DNA of 64,000 nt from Pseudotabrizicola formosa (GTDB lineage Bacteria; Pseudomonadota; Alphaproteobacteria; Rhodobacterales; Rhodobacteraceae), in the NCBI RefSeq assembly GCF_002900965.1, contig NZ_PJOM01000004.1, forward strand, positions 206,908 through 270,907. Reading direction: 5' to 3'. The position numbers and the translations under genes were made by a program. Position 1 is the stretch's first letter. Each line of letters starts with the position of its first letter. Below are positions 8,937 through 17,100 of this stretch, one piece after another. A model generated the notes under the pieces. That model worked only from the letters and a program-made list of their open reading frames with translations, was not told the origin of the DNA and made no database searches.

Positions 8937-9551
8937 CTAGTGATGGAAGATGTCATTGGGCTCGTCCCAGCCCATCAGATCAAGTTCTGCTCGGGTCGGC
9001 AGAAAGGCAAACAGCCGGTTGGCCAGATCGGTGCGGCCTTCGCGGGCCAGCCGCTTTTCAAGCTCGGCCTTGAGGGCGTGCAGGTAAAGCACATCGGACG
9101 CCGCATAATCCTTTTGCGCCTCGGTCAGGGTTGCGGCGCCCCAGTCGCTGGTCTGCTGTTGCTTTGACACATCGACCCCGACCAGTTCCAGCAGCAGATA
9201 TTTCAGGCCGTGCCGGTCGGTGAAGGTGCGGATCAGGCGCGAGGCGATCTTGGTGCACCAGACCGGCTGGGTGGTGACGCCAAAGGCTTTCTTCAGCGCG
9301 GCGATGTCGAAGCGGCCGAAATGGAACAGTTTGAGCGTGTCCGGGTCGGTCAGCAACCGTTCCAGATTCGGGGCGCTGGTCTGGCCCGGGGCGATCTGCA
9401 CCAGATGTGCATCGCCATTGCCGTCTGACAGCTGCACCACGCACAACCGGTCCCGGCGCGGGTCAAGGCCCATGGTTTCGGTGTCAATCGCCACCACGGG
9501 GCCAAGGGACAGGCCATCGGGAAGGTCATTCTGATGCAGATGAATCGTCAC
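8937..9551 (-). CDS. rnd: Short ribonuclease D-type 3'-5' exonuclease
   Basis: 204-residue DEDD-family exonuclease that trims RNA 3' ends, such as tRNA precursors. Motif I AIDTETMG carries D23 and E25; motif II is in HFGRFDIAAL and motif III in DYAASDVLYL. No C-terminal HRDC domain is present, so this is the short alphaproteobacterial form. The frame extends upstream to 9812, but that extension reads through a tRNA gene; the GTG at 9551, preceded by AAAGGG, is the sensible start. It lies about 100 bases downstream of tRNA-Leu with a hairpin between. Confidence 0.9.
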   Translation of the reverse strand: MTIHLHQNDLPDGLSLGPVVAIDTETMGLDPRRDRLCVVQLSDGNGDAHLVQIAPGQTSAPNLERLLTDPDTLKLFHFGRFDIAALKKAFGVTTQPVWCTKIASRLIRTFTDRHGLKYLLLELVGVDVSKQQQTSDWGAATLTEAQKDYAASDVLYLHALKAELEKRLAREGRTDLANRLFAFLPTRAELDLMGWDEPNDIFHH

Positions 9552-9616
9552 GCGGAAACCCTTTTCAAGACGTGCAGCGCTGGTGCCAATGGCTCTAGCA
9601 GGCGGCGGGACAAATG

Positions 9617-9646
9617 AAAACGGCCGTCCCGGGGGACGGCCGTTTT
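9617..9646 (-). terminator. Perfect inverted-repeat terminator after tRNA-Leu
   Basis: Fourteen-base arms (AAAACGGCCGTCCC and its complement) around GG form a very strong hairpin with a T-run at the 3' side on either strand. On the minus strand it lies six bases after the encoded CCA of tRNA-Leu and 66 bases before rnd, so it terminates the tRNA transcript. Confidence 0.85.
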
Positions 9647-9651
9647 GAATT

Positions 9652-9736
9652 TGGTGCCCAGAAGAGGACTCGAACCTCCACGCCTTGCAGCGCTGGTACC
9701 TGAAACCAGTGCGTCTACCAATTCCGCCATCTGGGC
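9652..9736 (-). tRNA. tRNA-Leu (anticodon CAG)
   Basis: An 85-base cloverleaf including an encoded CCA. The 5' arm GCCCAGA pairs with TCTGGGC, the anticodon stem CTGGT/ACCAG encloses TTCAGGT with anticodon CAG, a variable arm follows, and the T-arm GAGGTTCGAGTCCTC is canonical. It reads CUG leucine codons, abundant in this GC-rich genome. Confidence 0.97.
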
Positions 9737-9750
9737 GATGGTGTAGGCGG

Positions 9751-9779
9751 CTTCTATGCGGGCAATGCGAGGGTGTCAA
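9751..9779 (-). promoter_or_regulatory. Sigma-70 promoter of tRNA-Leu
   Basis: On the minus strand a perfect TTGACA (9774-9779) is followed after exactly 17 bases by TAGAAG (9751-9756), placing transcription start a few bases before the tRNA 5' end at 9736. Confidence 0.7.
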
Positions 9780-9901
9780 CGGGGCGCAAGCAAGGATTTT
9801 CAAAATTCGCACAAAGCCTGCGACGGCCTTTCATCTTGCCCGCAGGGGACGTGAAAGCTATGGAACATTCAGGTTTCGTCTGGCCGAAAGGGGTCCTGCG
9901 C

Positions 9902-10888
9902 ATGGGCAAGCTTGTCACCATCTATGGCGGTTCGGGTTTTGTGGGCCGTTACATCGCAAGGCGCATGGCCAAGGATGGCTGGCGCGTTCGGGTTGCGGTG
10001 CGCCGCCCCAATGACGCGCTGTTCGTGCGGCCTTACGGCGTGCCGGGTCAGGTTGAACCCGTTTTGTGCAACATCCGCGATGATGCCAGCGTGCGGGCGG
10101 TGATGACGGGTGCCGATGCGGTGATCAATTGCGTGGGCATTCTGAACCGGTCGGGCAAGAACACCTTTGACTCGGTTCAGGCGCAGGGGGCCGGGCGCGT
10201 GGCCCGCATCGCCGCCGAGCTTGGCGTGCCGCATCTGGTGCAACTGTCGGCGATCGGGGCCGATACCGGCAGCGACAGCGACTATGCCCGCAGCAAGGCC
10301 GCAGGTGAAGAGGCGGTGCTTGCGGCCTATCCTGCGGCGGTGATCTTGCGCCCTTCGGTGATTTTCGGCAGCGAGGATCAGTTCTTCAATCGCTTTGCCG
10401 GCATGGCCACCCTGTCCCCGATCCTGCCCGTCGTGGGGGCGGATACCCGGTTTCAGCCGGTCTATGTGGATGATGTGGCGCAGGCTGCCGTGCTGGCCGC
10501 GACGGGCCAGGCCGCACCCGGCATCTACGAGCTTGGTGGCCCCGATGTGCTCAGCTTCCGGGCATTGATGCAGCGGATGCTGGCGGTGATCCAGCGCCGC
10601 CGTCTGATTGTGAACGTGCCGTTTTTTGTGGCGCGCCTGATGGGCGGGGCGTTCGATCTGCTGCAAACGCTGACAGTGGGCCTGTTTGAAAACAAGACAT
10701 TGACCCGCGATCAGGTGAAAAACCTTGCGCGCGACAATGTGGTGGCAAAGGATGCAAAGGGCTTTGCCCAGCTTGGTATTGCCCCCACCTCCATCGAGTC
10801 GGTCTTGCCGGAGTATCTGTGGCGTTACCGCCCTTCGGGCCAATATGCCGCGATCAAGAAATCGGCGAAGAACCTGAAAAAGGCCTGA
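9902..10888 (+). CDS. Complex I NDUFA9-family NAD(P)-binding protein (atypical SDR)
   Basis: 328-residue NAD(P)-binding Rossmann protein resembling mitochondrial NDUFA9 and bacterial relatives. The dinucleotide loop is [14 protein letters not shown] at residues 5-18; the rest matches NmrA/epimerase-like SDRs ([16 protein letters not shown]). The frame opens at 9773, but [10 protein letters not shown] at 9902 with an upstream AAAGGGG is the family-like start. The bacterial function is not settled; a link to complex I or quinone biology is assumed from homology. Transcription continues into uppP, four bases downstream. Confidence 0.85.
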   Translation: MGKLVTIYGGSGFVGRYIARRMAKDGWRVRVAVRRPNDALFVRPYGVPGQVEPVLCNIRDDASVRAVMTGADAVINCVGILNRSGKNTFDSVQAQGAGRVARIAAELGVPHLVQLSAIGADTGSDSDYARSKAAGEEAVLAAYPAAVILRPSVIFGSEDQFFNRFAGMATLSPILPVVGADTRFQPVYVDDVAQAAVLAATGQAAPGIYELGGPDVLSFRALMQRMLAVIQRRRLIVNVPFFVARLMGGAFDLLQTLTVGLFENKTLTRDQVKNLARDNVVAKDAKGFAQLGIAPTSIESVLPEYLWRYRPSGQYAAIKKSAKNLKKA

Positions 10889-10892
10889 GTTT

Positions 10893-11693
10893 TTGGATAA
10901 TATCTTTCTTGCAGCGCTTCTGGGTCTTCTTGAAGGGCTGACCGAATTCATCCCGGTGTCATCGACCGGCCATCTGTTGCTGGCGGGCCATTTCCTGGGG
11001 TTCGACAGTCCGGGAAACACCTTTGAGGTGGTGATTCAGCTGGGTGCCGTTCTGGCGCTGATCTCGCTTTATGCGGCCAAGCTGACGGCGATTGCCTTGC
11101 AGGCGCGGACCGATGCCGTGGCGCGGCGGTCGCTGCTGTCTTTGCTGATTGCCTTTCTGCCAGCGGTGTTCATCGGCCTTCTGGCGCATGATTTCATCAA
11201 GACCGTGCTGTTTGACACGCCGATGCTGATTGCGGTGATGCTGATTGTGGGCGGTGTCATTCTGCTGGTGATTGACAGGATCGCCCCGCCACCTGTGCAT
11301 CTTGACGCCACCAGACTGCCGTTGCGGACCGCGCTGATCATCGGGGTCTGCCAATGTGTTGCAATGATTCCGGGGGTTTCGCGGTCCGGGGCCACGATTG
11401 TGGGCGCGCTGCTGCTGGGCGTGGAAAAGCGGGCAGCGGCGGAATTTTCCTTTCTGCTCAGCTTGCCGACCATGGGGGCGGCGGTGGCCTATGATCTGTT
11501 CAAATCGCGCGATATGCTGGATTTTTCAGCAATGGCCGATATCGCCGTTGGTTTTGCGGTGGCCTTTGTGTCAGCCCTGCTTGTGGTGCGGGCCGTGCTC
11601 AACTTTGTTGGGCGCAATGGCTATGCGGTCTTTGGCTGGTGGCGAATCATCGTCGGCACTGTGGCTTTGGTGGCTCTTTTGACGGTCGGCTGA
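10893..11693 (+). CDS. uppP: Undecaprenyl-diphosphatase UppP (BacA)
   Basis: 266-residue multi-spanning inner-membrane phosphatase that recycles undecaprenyl pyrophosphate for peptidoglycan and glycan export. Conserved motifs [18 protein letters not shown] near residues 13-30 and [10 protein letters not shown] in the second half are complete. The start is a TTG; no ATG or GTG occurs nearby and the N-terminus matches the family exactly. About seven to eight hydrophobic segments are visible. Shares the operon with the NDUFA9-like gene. Confidence 0.95.
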   Translation: MDNIFLAALLGLLEGLTEFIPVSSTGHLLLAGHFLGFDSPGNTFEVVIQLGAVLALISLYAAKLTAIALQARTDAVARRSLLSLLIAFLPAVFIGLLAHDFIKTVLFDTPMLIAVMLIVGGVILLVIDRIAPPPVHLDATRLPLRTALIIGVCQCVAMIPGVSRSGATIVGALLLGVEKRAAAEFSFLLSLPTMGAAVAYDLFKSRDMLDFSAMADIAVGFAVAFVSALLVVRAVLNFVGRNGYAVFGWWRIIVGTVALVALLTVG

Positions 11694-11702
11694 GGGTATA
11701 GG

Positions 11703-11790
11703 TATCGCATGCTGACCTAATCTTCCGAAAAAAAGTCAACATGGCTGACCAAAGGGCAGGAAAAGCGTAAATAAGGTCAGTATTGCTGAC
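11703..11790 (+). promoter_or_regulatory. Array of GTCAG-N5-CTGAC inverted repeats upstream of gltD
   Basis: The 159-base gap before gltD holds two clear inverted repeats of the form GTCAR-N5-CTGAC at 11735-11749 and 11776-11790, and a weaker third at about 11703-11717 with only the right arm intact. Centres are about 32 and 41 bases apart, close to three and four helical turns, as expected for a dimeric regulator binding cooperatively on one DNA face (inference). A further copy lies at 13373-13387 before the next gene of the operon. Confidence 0.55.
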
Positions 11791-11852
11791 TTTTATTCCA
11801 GATGCAGCTTGGCTATGAAGGCGCACCCGATATCCGCATGGGAGACGCAGCC

Positions 11853-13289
11853 TTGGCCACGCAGAAAATGCTCAAATTCGTGACCCTGCCCAAAGAGACG
11901 CCCGAAAAGCGCCCTCCTACTTTGCGCAATCAGGATTTCCATGAGATTTACCGCGAGTTCGCCGCCGAGAAGGCAGCCGAACAGGCGGGGCGGTGCAGCC
12001 AATGTGGCGTGCCCTATTGCCAGTCGCATTGCCCGCTGCACAACAACATCCCCGACTGGCTGCGGCTGACCGCCGAGGGACGGCTGGAAGAAGCCTATGA
12101 GCTGAGCCAGGCCACCAACACCTTCCCCGAGATCTGCGGCCGGATCTGCCCGCAGGACCGGCTGTGTGAAGGCAATTGCGTGATCGAGCAATCGGGTCAT
12201 GGCACGGTCACCATCGGGTCGGTCGAGAAATACATCACCGACACCGCCTGGGAAAATGGCTGGGTCAAGCCGATCAAGCCCGCGGTGGAGCGGGCCGAGA
12301 GCGTGGCCATCATCGGGGCCGGGCCGGGGGGCCTTGCCGCCGCCGATGTGCTGCGCCGCCGGGGCTATCAGGTGACGGTCTATGACCGCTATGACCGGGC
12401 AGGCGGGTTGATGACCTATGGGATTCCGGGGTTCAAGCTGGAAAAACCCGTTGTGATGCAACGGATTGAACAGCTGGAGCTGGGTGGCGTGCAGTTCGTG
12501 CTGAATTGCGCGGTGGGCAGTGACATCAGCTTTGATGCGATCCGGGGCCAGCATGATGCGGTGCTGATTGCCACTGGCGTCTACAAGTCGCGCGACATCG
12601 AGGCCCCCGGCGTGGGGGCGCAGGGTGTGGTGCGGGCGCTAGACTACCTGACGGCCAGCAATCGCAAGAGTTTTGGCGACGAGGTGCCGGAGTTTGACTC
12701 GGGTGAGCTGAACGCACAGGGCAAGCGCGTGGTGGTGATCGGCGGTGGGGACACGGCGATGGATTGCGTGCGCACGGCCATTCGCCAGGGGGCGACCTCG
12801 GTCAAGTGCCTGTACCGCCGCGACCGGGCCAATATGCCCGGCAGCCAGCGTGAAGTGCAGAATGCCGAGGAAGAAGGCGTTGAATTTGTTTGGCTTTCTG
12901 CACCCAAGGGCTTTACCGCCGGGGAGGCTGTTGAGGGGGTGATGGTGCAGAAGATGCGCCTTGGCCAGCCCGATGCCTCGGGCCGGCAGTCGCCCGAGCT
13001 GATCGAGGGGGCCGATTATATCGAGCCCGCCGATCTGGTGGTGCAGGCGCTGGGCTTTGAGCCGGAGGAGATTCCGACGCTGTGGGGCGTGCCCGATCTG
13101 GCGGTGACGCGCTGGGGCACGATCAAGGCTGATTTCCGCACCCATGCCACCAGCCTGCCGGGCGTCTATGCGGCGGGGGATATCGTCCGGGGGGCGAGCC
13201 TTGTGGTCTGGGCGATCCGCGACGGGCGCGAAGCGGCGGAGGCGATCATGGGCTATCTGGCGCAGACCGGGGCCGTGGCCGCAGAATAA
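11853..13289 (+). CDS. gltD: Glutamate synthase small subunit
   Basis: 478-residue NADPH-oxidising subunit that feeds electrons to GltB for glutamate synthesis from glutamine and 2-oxoglutarate. The N-terminal cysteine clusters for 4Fe-4S centres are seen in CSQCGVPYCQSHC and CGRICPQDRLCEGNC; FAD and NADPH loops follow in IIGAGPGGLAAA and VIGGGDTAMDC. The frame opens at an ATG at 11802, but a TTG at 11853 preceded by GGGAGA at seven bases gives MATQKMLKF, the family N-terminus, so I use it. First gene of gltD - secreted protein - gltB. Confidence 0.93.
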   Translation: MATQKMLKFVTLPKETPEKRPPTLRNQDFHEIYREFAAEKAAEQAGRCSQCGVPYCQSHCPLHNNIPDWLRLTAEGRLEEAYELSQATNTFPEICGRICPQDRLCEGNCVIEQSGHGTVTIGSVEKYITDTAWENGWVKPIKPAVERAESVAIIGAGPGGLAAADVLRRRGYQVTVYDRYDRAGGLMTYGIPGFKLEKPVVMQRIEQLELGGVQFVLNCAVGSDISFDAIRGQHDAVLIATGVYKSRDIEAPGVGAQGVVRALDYLTASNRKSFGDEVPEFDSGELNAQGKRVVVIGGGDTAMDCVRTAIRQGATSVKCLYRRDRANMPGSQREVQNAEEEGVEFVWLSAPKGFTAGEAVEGVMVQKMRLGQPDASGRQSPELIEGADYIEPADLVVQALGFEPEEIPTLWGVPDLAVTRWGTIKADFRTHATSLPGVYAAGDIVRGASLVVWAIRDGREAAEAIMGYLAQTGAVAAE

Positions 13290-13303
13290 CGGGTCTGGCC
13301 AGC

Positions 13304-13343
13304 GTATGATCTGCGTCTGGCAAAGGTATGGCTTGCGTATGGC
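13304..13343 (+). repeat. Intergenic repeat with spaced GTATG units, copy 1 (possible 26-codon small ORF)
   Basis: GTATGATCTGCGTCTGG at 13304-13320 is identical to 50085-50101; after five variable bases both copies continue GTATGGC-N2-GCGTATGGC. GTATG recurs at intervals of 22 and 11 bases in both. Read from the ATG at 13306, this copy encodes a 26-residue peptide starting MICVWQRYGLRMA and ending at 13386; the other copy starts MICVWFRYGARMA. Neither has a good ribosome binding site. Whether the conservation is protein or DNA is undecided. Confidence 0.5.
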
Positions 13344-13372
13344 ACCTTGTGCGGTGGGCAAATGTGGTGCGG

Positions 13373-13387
13373 GTCAGCAGGGCTGAC
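13373..13387 (+). promoter_or_regulatory. GTCAG-N5-CTGAC inverted repeat, fourth copy
   Basis: Perfect GTCAG/CTGAC arms with a five-base spacer, extended to GGTCAG and CTGACC, 20 bases before the start of the secreted-protein gene. Same architecture as the sites before gltD, so the same regulator may act here (inference). Confidence 0.5.
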
Positions 13388-13407
13388 CTGATCGGAGGGC
13401 AGGGTTT

Positions 13408-14193
13408 ATGTTGAAACAGATGCTGATCATTGCAGCCCTGCTGCCCGCCCCCGCCTTTGCCGGGGCCTTCAGCCCGCCCGAGGGGTGCAGCACCTATATG
13501 ACCGTGCAGTCGCGGCAGTGCCGGGTGTCGAACCATTACACCTGCAGCGCCGATGCCGAGGGCGACAAATGGCGCGCCGATTTTGACCAGCAGGGGCCGT
13601 TCTTTCTGAGCCGGATCAACCATGAGGCCGAATGGGTCGAAAGCTATGATCTGGGGGAGGGCGTGGTGCGCCAGACGCTGGACCCAAACCCGTCTGACCC
13701 GGCATCATTTTCCGAATTGCTGGCCTCTGGCACCGATACGTTTCAGTTCAACCTGAGCCGCGACAATGGCGAGCGGACCCGGGTGAACGGGTTTGACACG
13801 CTGACCGGGCGCAGCGTGACCATTGATGGCGTGACGCTGCAGGAAACCCAGTTCGAGTTTACCGAGACCGATCAGGCGGGCGTGGTGCTGCGCCAGTCGC
13901 GCGGGCGGGAATATATTCACCCCGAGATGCGCATCTTCTTTTCCGGCCCGTCGGAATGGCGCGGTTCGGACGGGGATTTCCTGCCGATGGATGGCAGCCC
14001 GGTGGAGTTCATGTTTCCGGGCGAGCCCGGTTTCGAGGCCACCGAGCCGTTGTTCGACTGTGACCCGTTGATGACCCAGGCCCTGCCCGATGCCACGCCG
14101 GTTCCGGCGGCGTTCCGGCCGGGCAAGACACCAGACTTTAGCCGTGCCGGAGCGCCTGCGCTGTCCGGCGACAATGCCAGCCCAGAGGAGTGA
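13408..14193 (+). CDS. Predicted secreted protein between gltD and gltB
   Basis: 261-residue protein of unknown function. A typical signal peptide (MLKQMLIIAALLPAPAFAG) predicts periplasmic location. The mature part is acidic, with cysteines at CSTYMTVQSRQC, CRVSNHYTC and a late DCDP; these could form disulfides. The start has GGAGGGCAGGG upstream. It lies in the same direction between the two glutamate synthase genes, with gltB starting three bases after its stop; I recall this order in other Rhodobacteraceae. No enzymatic motif is visible, and a role in nitrogen metabolism is only suggested by context. Confidence 0.75.
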   Translation: MLKQMLIIAALLPAPAFAGAFSPPEGCSTYMTVQSRQCRVSNHYTCSADAEGDKWRADFDQQGPFFLSRINHEAEWVESYDLGEGVVRQTLDPNPSDPASFSELLASGTDTFQFNLSRDNGERTRVNGFDTLTGRSVTIDGVTLQETQFEFTETDQAGVVLRQSRGREYIHPEMRIFFSGPSEWRGSDGDFLPMDGSPVEFMFPGEPGFEATEPLFDCDPLMTQALPDATPVPAAFRPGKTPDFSRAGAPALSGDNASPEE

Positions 14194-14196
14194 GCC

Positions 14197-17100
14197 ATGA
14201 CGATCTATGATGATGCCTGGGTAAAGTCTGAGGAAGCCAAGCGCGCCTTTATGGATGCCAACGGGCTGTACAAGGCGGATGATGAGCATTCGTCCTGCGG
14301 CGTGGGGCTGGTGGTGGCGATTTCCGGCAAGCCCAGCCGCAAGGTGGTGCAGTCGGGGATTGATGCGCTCAAGGCCATCTGGCACCGCGGCGCAGTGGAT
14401 GCCGATGGCAAGACCGGCGACGGCGCGGGCATTCATGTGCAGATTCCGGTCAAGTTCTTTTATGACGTGATCCGCCGCACCGGGCATGAGCCGGATACGG
14501 GCAAGCTGGTCGCGGTGGGGCAGGTGTTCCTGCCGCGCACCGATTTTGGCGCGCAAGAGCGGTGCCGCACCATTGTCGAGGCCGAAGTGCTGCGCATGGG
14601 CCATTATATCTATGGCTGGCGGCATGTGCCGGTGGACACCACCGTGCTGGGCGAGAAGGCCAATGCCACCCGGCCCGAGATCGAGCAGATCCTGATCCGC
14701 TGTGAAAAGGACATCGATCAGGAGCAGTTCGAGCGTGAACTGTACATCATCCGCCGCCGGATCGAGAAGGCAGCGATGGCGGCGCAGATTCAGGGGCTGT
14801 ACCTGTGCAGCCTGTCGTGCCGCAGCATCATCTACAAAGGCATGATGCTGGCCGAGCAGGTGGCGGTGTTCTACCCCGATCTGATGGACGACCGGTTTGA
14901 AAGCGCCTTTGCGATCTATCACCAGCGCTATTCCACCAACACTTTCCCGCAGTGGTGGCTGGCGCAGCCGTTCCGCATGCTGGCCCATAACGGCGAGATC
15001 AACACGCTGAAGGGCAACGTCAACTGGATGAAAAGCCATGAGATCCGCATGGCGTCGAACAATTTTGGTGACGCGGCCGAGGATATCAAGCCGATCATCC
15101 CGTCGGGCACGTCCGATTCCGGTGCGCTGGATGCGGTGTTCGAGGTGATGGTGCGGTCAGGCCGGTCGGCGCCCATGGCGAAAACCATGCTGGTGCCCGA
15201 GGCGTGGAGCAAGACCACGACCGATATGCCGAAAGCCTGGGCCGATATGTATGCCTATTGCAACGCGGTGATGGAGCCCTGGGACGGGCCTGCGGCGCTG
15301 GCGATGACCGATGGCCGCTGGGTCTGTGGCGGGTTGGACCGCAACGGGCTGCGCCCGATGCGCTATGTGGTGACCGGGGATGGCTTGCTGATCGCCGGGT
15401 CCGAGGCGGGGATGGTACCGGTGGACGAATCCACCATCCGCGAAAAGGGCGCGCTGGGGCCGGGGCAGATGATCGCGGTCGATATGGCCGAGGGCAAGCT
15501 CTATCACGACGCGCAGATGAAGGACAAACTGGCGGCCTCGAACCCCTATGGCGAGTGGATCGAAAAGGTCATCGACCTGAACAGCCTGCTGCGGGATGTG
15601 CCTGAGCGCGCGCAGTTTGAAGGGGCCGATCTGCGCCGCCGCCAGATTGCGGCGGGGTTCACGGTGGAAGAGCTGGAGCAGGTTCTGGCCCCGATGGCCG
15701 AGGACGGCAAGGAAATGATCGCGAGCATGGGCGATGATACGCCTGCGGCGGTGCTGTCGAGCATCTATCGCCCGCTGTCGCATTTCTTCCGGCAGAACTT
15801 CAGCCAGGTCACCAACCCGCCGATTGATTCCTTGCGCGAAAGCCGGGTGATGAGTCTGAAGACGCGGTTTGGCAACCTGAAGAACGTGCTGGATGAAAAC
15901 TCCAGCCAGACCGAGATTCTGGTGCTGGAAAGCCCGTTCATCGCCAATGCGGAATTCGACGTGATGTGCAAGCATTTCGGCGAGCAGGTGGCCTATATCG
16001 ACTGTACCTTCCCGGTGACGGCGGGGTTGGACGATCTGCGCCAGGGGCTGGAGCGTATTCGCGCCGAGGCAGAGGATGCGGTGCGGTCGGGGGCCAGCCA
16101 TCTGGTGCTGACCGATGAGCATCAGGGGCCGGACAAGGTGCCGATGCCGATGATTCTGGCCACCAGTGCGGTGCACAGCTGGCTGACGCGCAAGGGGCTG
16201 CGGACCTTCTGTTCGGTGAACGTGCGGTCTGCCGAATGCATTGACCCGCATTACTTTGCGGTGCTGATCGGCTGTGGCGCGACCACGGTGAACGCCTATC
16301 TGGCGCAGGATTCCATTGCCGACCGGATTGCCCGTGGCTTGCTGGATGGCAGCCTGACCGATGCGATGCGGCGCTACCGCGATGCGATCAACGGTGGCCT
16401 GTTGAAGATCATGTCGAAGATGGGGATTTCCGTGATCTCCAGCTATCGCGGGGGGTTGAACTTCGAGGCGGTGGGGCTCTCACGCGCCATGGTGGCGGAG
16501 TATTTCCCCGGCATGCACAGCCGGATTTCGGGCATCGGCCTGACCGGCATCGAGCAGAAGCTGGAAGAGGTGCATGCCAAGGGCTGGCTGGGCGGCGCCG
16601 ATGTGCTGCCGATCGGTGGGTTCTACAAGGCGCGGCGCTCGGGTGAAAAGCATGCCTGGGAAGCGCAGACGATGCATATGCTGCAGGCGGCCTGTGACCG
16701 GGCCAGCTTTGACATCTGGAAGCAGTACACGGCGGCGATGCGGGCCAATCCGCCGATCCATATCCGCGACCTTTTGGACATCAAGCCCTTGGGCAAGCCG
16801 GTGCCGATTGAGGAGGTGGAGAGCATCACCTCTATCCGCAAGCGGTTTGTCACGCCGGGCATGAGCCTTGGGGCGCTGGGGCCAGAGGCGCACAAGACGC
16901 TGAACGTGGCGATGAACCGGATTGGCGCGAAGTCTGACTCTGGGGAGGGCGGCGAAGATCCGGCGCATTTCCTGCCCGAGGCGAATGGTGACAACCCGAG
17001 CGCCAAGATCAAGCAGGTGGCGTCGGGGCGTTTTGGCGTGACGGCGGAATACCTGAACGCCTGTGAAGAGCTGGAAATCAAGGTGGCGCAGGGCGCGAAA

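Noticed and set aside
9617..9646. Perfect inverted repeat as a possible mobile-element end or attachment site
   Set aside because: Position right after the tRNA CCA, with T-runs on both sides, fits a terminator; no integrase or direct repeat of the tRNA end seen.
9552..9812. N-terminal extension of rnd
   Set aside because: It translates the tRNA-Leu gene and its terminator; the GTG at 9551 gives the family start.
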